64,000 bases of DNA from Geminocystis herdmanii PCC 6308 (GCF_000332235.1 NZ_CM001775.1:489630-553629); one strand, 5' to 3'; numbered from the stretch's first letter, positions 53,111 to 61,546 are shown. The notes: generated by a model from the letters alone, not told the origin. Program-made: numbers and translations.

Positions 53111-55366
53111 ATGTTTATCCCTAGTCTATCTCTGGTTAGTAGAATTATTCCTCATCAAATGTTTACTAAAATTGTCAGTCTTTGGCAAGAATTAGCAATT
53201 AATAATCGTGTTGAGGGAATATATCTTAGTGAAGATAATTTAATTAACTTAGAAATAGAGAATCTCAGTCAAGAAAAACAGTCTTTTCATAGTTTTCAAT
53301 TATTTTTAGCGGATAATATCCAAGCATTATTATTAGTTGAAAAAAAAATCAACGATTTATACTATCAAATTACTATTACTTTTGACTGTCAAGAAATTGT
53401 AGATTTTATAGAACTTATTAACCCTAGAATTGATTCAGAAAATCTTACTCAAATTAACTCAATTTTATCTTACTCCACCAATAAAGATAATCCTGATCAA
53501 CATTTTATCTTTACTTTGATGAAAATATTAACTGAACCGTTGATGTTTCAAGATAATTATTTGAATGATTATTCTCAACATCAAGCTATTGAAGTTATTT
53601 TAAGAAATCGCATTGAGCAAGAAAGAATTTTACATCAAGTAACCCAACAAATTCAACAAGATTTAGATTTGTTAGTGATTGTAAAAATGACGATCGAACA
53701 GGTACAATCATTATTGCAAATCGATCGACTTTTAATCTATCAATTAAGAGTACCAATAAAAGACAAATCATCGGAAGAAATAACCTATATTGATACCGTC
53801 ACCTATGAAGCTAAAGCCTCTAGTGTGATTCCTTCCGTCTTAAATTTTCAAGAAGAAAGTTGCTTTAATAATATCAAAGATTCAGAGAAAAAATATCTTG
53901 AGGGTTTTTATTTAGCGATAGAAGACGTTAATTATAGTAATCTGAATCCTTGTTTAAAAGAATCAATGCGAAAATTAGGGGTGAAAGCAAAAATTGCCAT
54001 GCCCATTATTGTTAAAAATAAATTATGGGGAATATTAATTGCCCATCAATGTTTTAGTGTGAGAAAATGGAAAAGTAATGAAATTAATTTCTTAAAAAGT
54101 ATTACAGAATATTTAGCCGTTGCTATTTATCAATATAACTCTTATCATACCCTAGAAGAACAAAAAAAATTACTAGAAAAACAAGTAGCTAAAAAAGCAA
54201 AACAATTGCAAGATGCTTTACTTGTCGCCCAAATTGCTAACCAATCAAAAACAGAATTTTTAGGCAGTATTAGTCATGAATTAAGAACTCCTTTAACTTG
54301 TGTTATTGGATTATCTGGTACTTTGTTACATTGGTCAAAAGATGTCAAAAATAATCTATCATTAGAACAACAAATAAGATACTTAAAAATTATTCAAGAT
54401 AGTGGTAGAAATTTATTACAATTAATCAATAATATCTTAGATTTTGCTGATATTGAAGCGGGAAAATCTCTCTTATATATGGAAGATATATCTTTAGAAA
54501 ATTTAAGCAAAATGGTATATTTATCCGCCTTAGAAATTTCTCAAAATCAAGGAATTAAAATTAAATTAGATTATCATATAACTAAAGATTTAGATTTATT
54601 TTATTGCGATGGAGAAAGGCTATACCAAATACTTTTAAATTTAGTCGATAATGCCATCAAATTTACTCCCTTTGGAGGAGAAGTTACCATTACAATGAGA
54701 CGAAATAAAACTCAAGCTATCTTTCAAATAGAAGATACTGGTATCGGTATTAATAAAGAACAAATACCCTTATTATTTACTAAGTTTCAACAACTAGAAA
54801 ATTATCGTACTCGCACTCATTCAGGTACGGGATTAGGATTAGCTTTAACGAAACATTTAGTAGAATTACATGGAGGAATTATTGAGGTAAAGTCTATTAT
54901 TGATAAGGGTTCAATTTTTACGGTTTCTTTACCAAATTCGTCTCCTACTTTTAGTATAAAATCTAAGATTAATGAAGAAGAAATTAAAGAAGTTTCTGGT
55001 TTAAAGATTAACAAAACTATTGTTATTATCTGCGAAGATGATGAAATAGGAACTTTTTTATGTCAATTATTAACGGCGGCTGATTATCAAATTATTTGGT
55101 TAGTAGATGTTTATGAGGCTATTCATCGTATTCGATTAATTAACCCTTCGATCGTAATTTTAGAGCAAAATAAAGAGGCATCTTTAGATATTTGTAAAAC
55201 GATGAAATCTGAAAGTAAAGATAATTTATATCTAATGGTAATCAAAGATGAAATAAGTGGTAGCGAATGGGAAAATTTATCTAATTTTGGAGTGGACGAA
55301 TATTTATTAACACCATTACAACCAAAAATTTTACTGCGAAAAATAGCTAAAATCATCAATACTTAG
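53111..55366 (+). CDS. cikA: Circadian input histidine kinase CikA
   Basis: A kinase that links the KaiABC clock to light and redox state and acts on the RpaA output. The 751-residue length is that of CikA (about 750). Order: N-terminal domain (1-175), GAF (about 180-345), coiled coil, HisKA with His389 in SHELRTPLTCVIGLSGTLLHW, HATPase (about 500-615; ILLNLVDNAIKFTP, DTGIGI, GTGLGLALTKHLVELHGG), then a pseudo-receiver (about 640-751). The pseudo-receiver has ICEDDE but Glu685 in place of the phosphorylated Asp (PSIVILEQN). TAADYQIIWLVD is close to the CikA sequence I remember from Synechococcus. The GAF keeps a Cys at 281 (NPCLKES), the place of the bilin-binding Cys of cyanobacteriochromes. 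Confidence 0.93.
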   Translation: MFIPSLSLVSRIIPHQMFTKIVSLWQELAINNRVEGIYLSEDNLINLEIENLSQEKQSFHSFQLFLADNIQALLLVEKKINDLYYQITITFDCQEIVDFIELINPRIDSENLTQINSILSYSTNKDNPDQHFIFTLMKILTEPLMFQDNYLNDYSQHQAIEVILRNRIEQERILHQVTQQIQQDLDLLVIVKMTIEQVQSLLQIDRLLIYQLRVPIKDKSSEEITYIDTVTYEAKASSVIPSVLNFQEESCFNNIKDSEKKYLEGFYLAIEDVNYSNLNPCLKESMRKLGVKAKIAMPIIVKNKLWGILIAHQCFSVRKWKSNEINFLKSITEYLAVAIYQYNSYHTLEEQKKLLEKQVAKKAKQLQDALLVAQIANQSKTEFLGSISHELRTPLTCVIGLSGTLLHWSKDVKNNLSLEQQIRYLKIIQDSGRNLLQLINNILDFADIEAGKSLLYMEDISLENLSKMVYLSALEISQNQGIKIKLDYHITKDLDLFYCDGERLYQILLNLVDNAIKFTPFGGEVTITMRRNKTQAIFQIEDTGIGINKEQIPLLFTKFQQLENYRTRTHSGTGLGLALTKHLVELHGGIIEVKSIIDKGSIFTVSLPNSSPTFSIKSKINEEEIKEVSGLKINKTIVIICEDDEIGTFLCQLLTAADYQIIWLVDVYEAIHRIRLINPSIVILEQNKEASLDICKTMKSESKDNLYLMVIKDEISGSEWENLSNFGVDEYLLTPLQPKILLRKIAKIINT

Positions 55367-55419
55367 GAGTATCGTCAATTCTTAAGTATTAATGATTATA
55401 TTTTTTTAGCTACACAACT

Positions 55420-56169
55420 CTAATAAATAAAGCCCTCAAATTCTAATTCTTCAATCATCTGTAAACCACGAGGATCACCTAATTTTAGTAACGCCATTTT
55501 AGCATCTTCTTTGACTCCTAAGTCCTCATCTTCTACTAAGGCTTCAATCAGGGCATCAATGGCAGTAGCATAAACAACATTGTATGGTAATTCTCGGCAC
55601 AATTTGCCGATCGTCCAGGCGGAGTTACTACGAACTGCGGCAATTTTATCTTTTCTTAAAGCTCGGATGACAAGGGGAATAGCGGTAATAGTATCTTCAT
55701 AATTTAATTTAGCTATATTTGCAATACTGCTTACAGCCCACAAACGAACTGCACCTATCTCATTTTTCAGAGCTTTGAGTAGAGGTTGAAAGGCACGTCG
55801 ATCGGCACTATTACCCAAAGACCATACAACACCTTTACGCACATAACCATTAAAATCATTATTGAGAGTATGAATTAAAGGTTCAACGGCACTAGGGCTA
55901 GTATTACGTCCCAAACCATAGGCGGCACTTACCCTAATTAAAGGGCAATGATTTGACAATTGCTCAATTAGAATCGGGATAGCACGGGCATCAGTAATTT
56001 CACAAAAAGCCTGTAGAGCTTCAATTAGTTCCTGTTTGTTCTCACTTTGAAGCAACTTTAACATTACTTCAGGATCAGGAGCAGGAGTGGTCTCCTCCTC
56101 AATCAGATCTAAAGGATCAAGGGAAGAATCAAAATCAATGGCGGTTTGACTTAAACTTGGATCATTCAT
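55420..56169 (-). CDS. HEAT-repeat protein
   Basis: A 249-residue protein made of repeated helix pairs: EALQAFCEITDARAIPILIEQLSN, IRVSAAYGLGRNTSPSAVEPLIHTL, VRKGVVWSLGNSADRRAFQPLLKAL, VRLWAVSSIANIA, VRSNSAWTIGKLC, VKEDAKMALLKLGDPRGLQMIEEL. This is the PBS-lyase-like HEAT repeat class, a protein-binding scaffold; some relatives attach bilins to phycobiliproteins, but nothing here proves lyase activity. I chose ATG 56169, giving MNDPSLSQTAIDF, over the ATG at 56199. An acidic segment (EEETTPAPDPE) precedes the repeats. It converges with cikA. Confidence 0.88.
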   Translation of the reverse strand: MNDPSLSQTAIDFDSSLDPLDLIEEETTPAPDPEVMLKLLQSENKQELIEALQAFCEITDARAIPILIEQLSNHCPLIRVSAAYGLGRNTSPSAVEPLIHTLNNDFNGYVRKGVVWSLGNSADRRAFQPLLKALKNEIGAVRLWAVSSIANIAKLNYEDTITAIPLVIRALRKDKIAAVRSNSAWTIGKLCRELPYNVVYATAIDALIEALVEDEDLGVKEDAKMALLKLGDPRGLQMIEELEFEGFIY

Positions 56170-56205
56170 ATAAAATAATGATACATGAACATTGAACAAT
56201 TAGGA

Positions 56206-56296
56206 ATGAGAAATTTATTCACATCGTTTGCTAAGTATAATTCCTAATGCTTCCTGTCTTCCAAGTCATTTCTCTATTTTTATGATTCACTCAGGT
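56206..56296. mobile_element. Remnant of the MITE-like element (one end)
   Basis: The segment ends CTATTTTTATGATTCACTCA then GGT and is preceded by GCTTCCTGTCTTCCAAGTCA, both as in the 61190 element. Further left, GAGAAATTTATTCAC resembles its core, and the other end is missing. It lies between the HEAT gene and cbiN. Confidence 0.6.
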
Positions 56297-56326
56297 AGAG
56301 TTGGTGGGTAAGCCCTCTAAATACCT

Positions 56327-56632
56327 TTATGGATTCTTCCTTCCTTTATAGATTCCGATAACATAACCGATGACACCAGCACCAAGTGCCGCTTGAGTTG
56401 CGAACAAAAGGCTTTCAATTTCACCACTAGCAGGTTCAAAAAAAGGTTCAAACCAAGGCTCGTAATTAGGTTGTATTTCTGTAATTAATTCCTCTGCTTG
56501 TCCATCTGCACCCTCAAAATCGCCTTTAACAAAGATTAAGGGTAAAACTGTGAGCATAGTTACGAATAAAATTAGCCACCAATTTCCTTGTTTCTCTTTT
56601 TTAGTAGATGCGGTTATTTCTTTACTTGTCAT
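56327..56632 (-). CDS. cbiN: Cobalt transport protein CbiN
   Basis: A small membrane component of the cobalt ECF-type transporter that works with CbiM. The 101 residues have two transmembrane helices (WWLILFVTMLTVLPLIFV; SLLFATQAALGAGVIGYVIGIYKG) and the family signature EGADGQAEELITEIQPNYEPWFEPFFEPASGEIESLL. It is 8 bp after cbiM on the same strand. No cbiQ or cbiO follows within the window; the next gene is a HEAT protein. Confidence 0.94.
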   Translation of the reverse strand: MTSKEITASTKKEKQGNWWLILFVTMLTVLPLIFVKGDFEGADGQAEELITEIQPNYEPWFEPFFEPASGEIESLLFATQAALGAGVIGYVIGIYKGRKNP

Positions 56633-56640
56633 AATTAAAA

Positions 56641-57402
56641 TTATCCTTCTTGGGGTTTTAATAGTTTTAACATTTGTAACTCATTTACTGCATAAGATTG
56701 CAACCAATTCCAAACTAAGACGGTTAAGAAACCTTCAGTGATGGCAAGGGGAATTTGAGTAATGGCAAAAATACTGGCAAATTTTAGAAATGAAGCCATA
56801 ACACCACCATCAGCTGATGGGAATACGATCGAAAGTTGAATAGAAGTCACAAGATAAGTAGCTAAATTTCCTAGAGATGCACCCAAGAAGATACCTAATT
56901 TTTGTTTGCCAATCTTCACGCAAAATTTATACACTATAAATGCAACCCAAGAACCTACGATCGCCATGGAAAAGATATTAGCGCCCAAAGTCGTTAAACC
57001 ACCATGAGCTAATAGTACTGCTTGAAATAGTAATACCAAACTACCTAACACAGCCATCACCGAAGGACCAAATAAAATAGCGCCTAATCCTGTACCAGTA
57101 GGATGAGAGCAACTTCCCGTCACGGAGGGGATTTTCAAAGCCGATAAGACGAAACCAAATGCGCCTGATAAAGCTAATAGTAGTTTCAATTCGGGATTAT
57201 CTTTAGTAATACGAGAAAGAGATTTGAACCCCAAGATTAAAAAAGGTAGGGTAACAACCCACCAAAAAAGAGCCCATTTTACAGGCAAAAAACCCTCCGC
57301 AATGTGCATCGCATGGGCTGGAGTCGGGGAAAAAATAATGATAAAGCTACTTAAACCTGCTATTAATCCTAAGCAGATTCGCTTTTTTAACCGTGTATTC
57401 AT
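56641..57402 (-). CDS. cbiM: Cobalt transport protein CbiM
   Basis: The substrate-specific membrane protein of the cobalt transporter. The 253 residues carry a signal-type N-terminus (about 1-31, [21 protein letters not shown]); cleavage exposes [17 protein letters not shown], where the near-terminal Met-His is the metal ligand of the family. Core motifs follow: [70 protein letters not shown] cobalamin riboswitch sits 38 bp upstream, so uptake is reduced when B12 is abundant, and the gene is translated with cbiN. Confidence 0.95.
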   Translation of the reverse strand: MNTRLKKRICLGLIAGLSSFIIIFSPTPAHAMHIAEGFLPVKWALFWWVVTLPFLILGFKSLSRITKDNPELKLLLALSGAFGFVLSALKIPSVTGSCSHPTGTGLGAILFGPSVMAVLGSLVLLFQAVLLAHGGLTTLGANIFSMAIVGSWVAFIVYKFCVKIGKQKLGIFLGASLGNLATYLVTSIQLSIVFPSADGGVMASFLKFASIFAITQIPLAITEGFLTVLVWNWLQSYAVNELQMLKLLKPQEG

Positions 57403-57440
57403 ACTGTACCTCGCAGATTAATACTTTTTTAATTTTGTAT

Positions 57441-57560
57441 GGACAGGTATTCTGACTTATGAAAAAAAACTTTCCAATTACAGTTGCGGGACAGTGATAG
57501 ATTTTCACTACTCTTTCCCTGTTTTCTCTTACGACTGTTTCCCGTAAGAACCGATACTGA
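57441..57560 (-). promoter_or_regulatory. Cobalamin (AdoCbl) riboswitch upstream of cbiM
   Basis: On the minus strand the order of conserved blocks matches the B12 riboswitch: TACGGGAAACAGTCG, then AGTGAAAATC, then the B12-box-like CACTGTCCCGCAACTGTAA, then AAGTCAGAATACCTGTCC. It ends about 38 bp before the cbiM ATG. It turns cbiM-cbiN expression down when cobalamin is present; whether by termination or by hiding the ribosome site is not clear. Confidence 0.9.
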
Positions 57561-57652
57561 AATTATGACTATATCATATTTAAGGGAATAGTGAACAATG
57601 AATATTAAAACTATTTTTGATTTTGTCGATCGTTTAAATATTATCATTTTTT

Positions 57653-57676
57653 AGAGACGTAAAATTTTACGTCTCT
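57653..57676. repeat. Dispersed palindromic repeat (GAGACGTAAAATTTTACG type)
   Basis: AGAGACGTAAAA plus its reverse complement, a perfect 24-bp palindrome, with the same right flank type (ATGGAAAGTCGATGTCTATT) as the 34644 copy. It lies 27 bp beyond the stop codon of the ABM-like gene. Confidence 0.85.
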
Positions 57677-57702
57677 ATGGAAAGTCGATGTCTATTAGTT
57701 AA

Positions 57703-58026
57703 CTAATTTTGTGGTTTTATTTCTGTGGATAATTCATAAAAATTAGTTTCGGGGGGAGAAGCAAATAGATGTTTCATTTCCGCAAAAATCTTTTCATGGG
57801 TTTCGTTTTGATTTTCTTCCATATCCTCCAATTTTTCCCACAATATCACTGCTATTCCTTCATCAGTGTTGGGTTTTTGTAATAAATAAGCCCCCTTAAA
57901 ACCTTTGCTATAAGTTTTTACAGCTTCTTCAAATAATCTTTGTGCTTCGGGAAATTTCCCAGCTTTAAAAGTGGCGATCGCAACATAGGCATAGTTGTGA
58001 CGTAAAAAATCACTAAATTCCTGCAT
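57703..58026 (-). CDS. Antibiotic-biosynthesis-monooxygenase-like (ABM) domain protein
   Basis: A 107-residue protein with the ferredoxin-like ABM pattern: an opening strand (YAYVAIATFKAGKFPEAQRLFEEAVKTYSKGFKGAYLLQKPNTDEGIAVILWEKLEDMEE) and a closing helix-strand (IFAEMKHLFASPPETNFYEL). Such small dimers bind heme or aromatic compounds or act as simple monooxygenases. Ligand unknown. The gene is divergent from the glycosyl-hydrolase-like gene. Confidence 0.75.
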   Translation of the reverse strand: MQEFSDFLRHNYAYVAIATFKAGKFPEAQRLFEEAVKTYSKGFKGAYLLQKPNTDEGIAVILWEKLEDMEENQNETHEKIFAEMKHLFASPPETNFYELSTEIKPQN

Positions 58027-58142
58027 AATATAATGGTGAGATAAAATTAACTTATATTGATAATGATAGGTTTTTCGATCGTAAAAAGAAACAATAATTA
58101 AGAAACATTAATAAGTAAATCCTTCAAAAGAGAGAGTCTGTG

Positions 58143-59354
58143 ATGATTAAAGGATTAGTAAAATTGACATTTTGGGTTGGCATATTCTGGTTAATAGGCA
58201 AGAGTTTTCAGTTACCTTGGGTACAAAAAAAAGTTTCTGAAGGCGTAGAAAGTGGAATCACCCACATCTCCCAAACAGAAGTTGCCCAAGAATATCAACA
58301 AAAATTCTCCTCTTATTGGGAAATTATCGAGGATATGGATTTGCCTATCTTTCGCCAACAAACTCCCCCCACCATTGTCTTATTAGAAGATAAATACCCT
58401 ATTCCCACAGATAATCCTCCTCCTCCCCCTGAGTTGAAAGAAGAAACAATAATTAGTGTCGCACCTGCGGAGTTAATGGAAACGAATCAAATTATCGGAA
58501 TATATATGAGTCGATATGATATTACTAACAATGCCTCAGAAGATACCATTCGTAAAAAAGTTCGTCATTATCGCTCTCAAGGGATTAATACTATAATTCA
58601 TGGTGTCGCTGGTAATGGCTGTACTATGTACGATAGTCAAGTAATGCAAAAAAAAGTTGGTTTACAGCGTTGCCCAAATTTATTTCAAGAAAAATGGTTA
58701 CATTGGTTAATTGATGAAGCCCATAAACAAGGTATGGAAGTTCATGCTTATTTTGAAAAGGGTATTAAAATTGATCAAAATAGTCCTATTTTCAAGTTAG
58801 CACAATCAAAAAATTGGATTGTCGAAGGGATCGATCGAACCTATGATGGTATTGATCATTATATTTTAGATGTGGGTAATCCAGAAGTTGCCAATCTTTT
58901 TATTGACATGACAACGGAATTTGTGCAGAAATACCGCAACATTGATGCAGTGCAATGGGATGATTATTTAGGGTATCATAGCAGTCTGCCTTCGGAAGAA
59001 AATCGGACTCCTATGTTAACTAATTTTGTCCAAAGAATGATCACATCTATTAAACAAGCTAATCCTAATGTGAGTTTTGACATTTGTCATCATAATCCCT
59101 ATTGGGCGAAAAAGGAATTTGCCGCCGATTTTGATGCTTGGGGAGTCGATCGAGTCTTTATTCAAGCCTATAATGATGATAATTTTAGGGAAGAATTAGC
59201 CTATGCCAAAAAGTATAACGGCATCGCTATTACAGATAAACAATTAACCCGTTTAAAAGAAGTAATTAATAATGATAAAGTTGAAGGAGTATTGCTTTTT
59301 TCTTTAGCAGGAAATCCTCAAAATCTTGCCGTAAAATGGAGAGAATATTTATAA
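58143..59354 (+). CDS. Glycosyl-hydrolase-like (GHL10/DUF187-type) exported or membrane-anchored protein
   Basis: A 403-residue protein with an N-terminal membrane anchor (IKGLVKLTFWVGIFWLIG), a Pro-rich linker (about 75-105, PIPTDNPPPPPEL) and a catalytic-type TIM barrel (about 115-400). Motifs: IIGIYMSRYDITNNASEDTIRKKVRHYRSQGINTIIHGVAGNG, WLIDEAHKQGMEVHAYFEKG, ILDVGNPEVANLFIDMTTEFVQKYRNIDAVQWDDYLGYHS, with DAVQWDDYLGY as the probable acidic active site. Relatives act on peptidoglycan or polysaccharide. GTG at 58140 is directly before the ATG at 58143; I take the ATG. Confidence 0.85.
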   Translation: MIKGLVKLTFWVGIFWLIGKSFQLPWVQKKVSEGVESGITHISQTEVAQEYQQKFSSYWEIIEDMDLPIFRQQTPPTIVLLEDKYPIPTDNPPPPPELKEETIISVAPAELMETNQIIGIYMSRYDITNNASEDTIRKKVRHYRSQGINTIIHGVAGNGCTMYDSQVMQKKVGLQRCPNLFQEKWLHWLIDEAHKQGMEVHAYFEKGIKIDQNSPIFKLAQSKNWIVEGIDRTYDGIDHYILDVGNPEVANLFIDMTTEFVQKYRNIDAVQWDDYLGYHSSLPSEENRTPMLTNFVQRMITSIKQANPNVSFDICHHNPYWAKKEFAADFDAWGVDRVFIQAYNDDNFREELAYAKKYNGIAITDKQLTRLKEVINNDKVEGVLLFSLAGNPQNLAVKWREYL

Positions 59355-59357
59355 TCA

Positions 59358-59383
59358 AGTTTGTAGTAATGGCTTTAGCCGTT
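59358..59383. repeat. Dispersed short repeat (GTTTGTAGTAATGGCTTTAGCC family)
   Basis: The plus strand reads AAGTTTGTAGTAATGGCTTT then AGCCGT. It starts 4 bp after the stop of the glycosyl-hydrolase-like gene. A shorter match, CAATGGTTTTAGCCGTT, adjoins the palindromic repeat at 21979. Confidence 0.65.
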
Positions 59384-59472
59384 TATAAATAAGCCTTACT
59401 GATTGTTAATTGTTCATTGTTGATTTATATTAGACTTGATCAGATTTGTCAATATCACAAAATAACCCAAAT

Positions 59473-60417
59473 ATGAACATTGTTGTCACAGGTGCAACGG
59501 GCTTTTTAGGCAGACATTTATTACCCCAACTAAAAATACAATATCCTCAAGCGAAAATCATCGGTTTATCTTCTCAAAATTACGACTTGATGAATCCTGT
59601 AGAAGTAGTGAAAATGTTTGAAGATTTACATCCTGAGATACTAATACATTTAGCCGCTTATTCGGGAGGAATTGGGGCAAATCGTGCCTATCCTGCGGAT
59701 TTTTATTATCGTAACACCCTTTTAACCGCTTTAGTATTTGAACAGGCGGCTAAGTATAACGTCAAAAAAATGATTTACACCATGGGAGGATGTAGTTATC
59801 CTGCCACTGCTAATTCTCCTATCGATGAATCTCAGATGTGGCAAGGTTATCCTCAACCCGAAAGCGCAGGTTATTCTAGTGCGAAAAAAATGGGCATTGT
59901 CGCTTCCCAATCCTATCGCACTCAATATGGTTTAAATTCTGTGGTGTTAATTCCCGGTAATTTGTATGGAGAATACGATAATTTTCGCAATAATGAATCC
60001 CATGTTGTACCTGCTTTAATTCGGCGTTTCTATGAAGCTAAATTGAATCAATTAGAAGAAGTTGCTATGTGGGGAAGTGGCAAACCTCAACGGGATTTTG
60101 TTTATGCGGAAGATGTGGCAAAAGTTCTGCCTTATTTTATTGAGAATTATGACTCTAGTGAGCCGATAAATATTTCTTCGGGTACAACTACCCCTATTAA
60201 AGAATTGGCGGAATTAGTCAAAGAAACCACTGGTTTTGAAGGAAAACTTACTTGGGATGTCACGAAGCCTGATGGGCAAATGGTGAAAATTTTTGATGTT
60301 AAAAAACTCAATTCTTTGGGGTTATCTTGCGATACAAATATAAAAAATGGTTTAGAAAAAACTTTCACTTGGTTAAGTAAAAATTATGCAAATAAAACCG
60401 ATGGTATTAGACTCTAA
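59473..60417 (+). CDS. GDP-L-fucose synthase-like NAD-dependent epimerase/reductase
   Basis: Converts GDP-4-keto-6-deoxymannose to GDP-L-fucose (or a related sugar). The 314-residue protein has the Rossmann motif VVTGATGFLGRHLLPQL, the family-specific HLAAYSGGIGANRAYPADFYYRN, the GGCSYPATANSP motif with catalytic Ser, and YSSAKK with catalytic Tyr and Lys. The 314-aa size fits GDP-fucose synthase. A TTG at 59446 would add nine residues, but ATG 59473 fits the Rossmann start. It overlaps the next gene by 32 bp. It could also be another 3,5-epimerase-type sugar enzyme; the substrate is inferred. Confidence 0.87.
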   Translation: MNIVVTGATGFLGRHLLPQLKIQYPQAKIIGLSSQNYDLMNPVEVVKMFEDLHPEILIHLAAYSGGIGANRAYPADFYYRNTLLTALVFEQAAKYNVKKMIYTMGGCSYPATANSPIDESQMWQGYPQPESAGYSSAKKMGIVASQSYRTQYGLNSVVLIPGNLYGEYDNFRNNESHVVPALIRRFYEAKLNQLEEVAMWGSGKPQRDFVYAEDVAKVLPYFIENYDSSEPINISSGTTTPIKELAELVKETTGFEGKLTWDVTKPDGQMVKIFDVKKLNSLGLSCDTNIKNGLEKTFTWLSKNYANKTDGIRL

Positions 60418-61177
60418 TCTGAAAATTATTATTATCGGAGGAGAAGGTTTTGTTGGTTCGGCTTATGTTCGTTTTTGTCAACAAAATAACTTTGATTATT
60501 TAGTCATAAATCGATCGAACTATAACCAACATATTGGCACAAAATGTGATTTATTAATCAACGCCAATGGTAACTCGAAAAAATTTTTAGCTAAAGATAA
60601 CCCCTTACTAGAGTTTGACGAATCTGTCCGTTCTGTGCGACGATCGATCGTAGATTTCCCTAGTAAAAAGTATATATTCTTGTCATCTTGTGATGTTTAC
60701 CCTGATTGTTCAACTCCTGAATTAACGAAAGAAGACACGGTGATTGACATTACCCAACAAAGTCCTTATGGTTTTCATAAGTATTTAGCTGAACAATGTG
60801 TGCGTCACTGTCACGATGATTGGTTAATCTTCCGCATGGGGGGTTTTGTGGGGGCTGGATTAAAGAAAAATGCCATTTTTGATATTCTTTACGGCGATCG
60901 ACTTTGGTTACATCCTGAAAGCGAATTGCAATATATCCATACCGATATAGCCACAAAAACAGTGATGGAAATTATCTCTCAAGGTTACACCCAAGAAATT
61001 TTTAATCTTTGTGGTAATGGTTTAGTAAAATTACAAGACGTGATCGATCGAACTCAAAGTAAGATTACCGTGAATTTGGATATTTCTCCTGTGTGTTATG
61101 AGGTTTCGATCGAGAAAATTCAATCTATTGTCAATATTCCTTCCACCCGTGACACCGTTATGAAATTCCTAAAGTGA
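60386..61177 (+). CDS. NAD-dependent epimerase/dehydratase family protein (extended SDR)
   Basis: A 263-residue SDR enzyme, somewhat shorter than usual extended members. Nucleotide motif IIIIGGEGFVGSAYVRF, then LLINANGNSKKFL, SSCDVYPDC (active Ser), and QQSPYGFHKYLAE with Tyr and Lys of the YxxxK pair. LIFRMGGFVGAGLKKNAIFDIL follows. It overlaps the upstream epimerase gene by 32 bp; an ATG at 60401 would reduce this to 17 bp. The tight pairing suggests two steps of one sugar-nucleotide route. Substrate unknown. Confidence 0.87.
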   Translation: MQIKPMVLDSNLKIIIIGGEGFVGSAYVRFCQQNNFDYLVINRSNYNQHIGTKCDLLINANGNSKKFLAKDNPLLEFDESVRSVRRSIVDFPSKKYIFLSSCDVYPDCSTPELTKEDTVIDITQQSPYGFHKYLAEQCVRHCHDDWLIFRMGGFVGAGLKKNAIFDILYGDRLWLHPESELQYIHTDIATKTVMEIISQGYTQEIFNLCGNGLVKLQDVIDRTQSKITVNLDISPVCYEVSIEKIQSIVNIPSTRDTVMKFLK

Positions 61178-61189
61178 AAGATAAGATAT

Positions 61190-61392
61190 ACCTCAGTTCG
61201 ACATAAAGAAAATGATGAAAACTAGACAGGTGGACAAGTGGACAAGTGGACAGGGAGAAAAATTCTCAATATTTGATGTACTTTTGAGAAAATTTTATTC
61301 ATTCATCAGAAATACAATCTTCCTGTCTTCCTGTCTTCCTGTCTTCCTGTCTTCCAAGTCAGCCCTCACCTATTTTTATATCGAACTCAGGT
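61190..61392. mobile_element. MITE-like element (203 bp)
   Basis: It begins ACCTCAGTTCGACATAAAGA and ends TTTATATCGAACTCAGGT, giving terminal inverted repeats of about 17 bp with few mismatches. The 7-bp sequence AAGATAT is duplicated directly at 61183-61189 and 61393-61399. The inside holds two 8-bp arrays (GTGGACAA and four CTTCCTGT units). It is the inverted, near-identical sister of 49025-49219. The rest of the 61178-61546 gap shows only the promoter side of the next gene. Confidence 0.9.
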
Positions 61393-61546
61393 AAGATATG
61401 GGGAGATGGGGAGTTAGGGAATATCAGAGAAAATGTTAATTGTCAAAGTTTGTAAGTCAGGAAAATTTTATCATTCAACAAATTAGGTTAAGAATAGGTT
61501 AAGATAAAGTTTCAGTCACAAATTATAGTAATAGTGGGGGGAAACA

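Noticed and set aside
57429-57647. A 72-codon minus-strand frame upstream of cbiM
   Set aside because: It overlaps the conserved blocks of the cobalamin riboswitch and has no protein-like composition.
41861-61360. CRISPR-like spacing of CTGTCTTC/CTGTCCAC and heptamer arrays
   Set aside because: Units are only 7-8 bp and directly adjacent without spacers, and no cas gene is in the window. They are simple tandem repeats.
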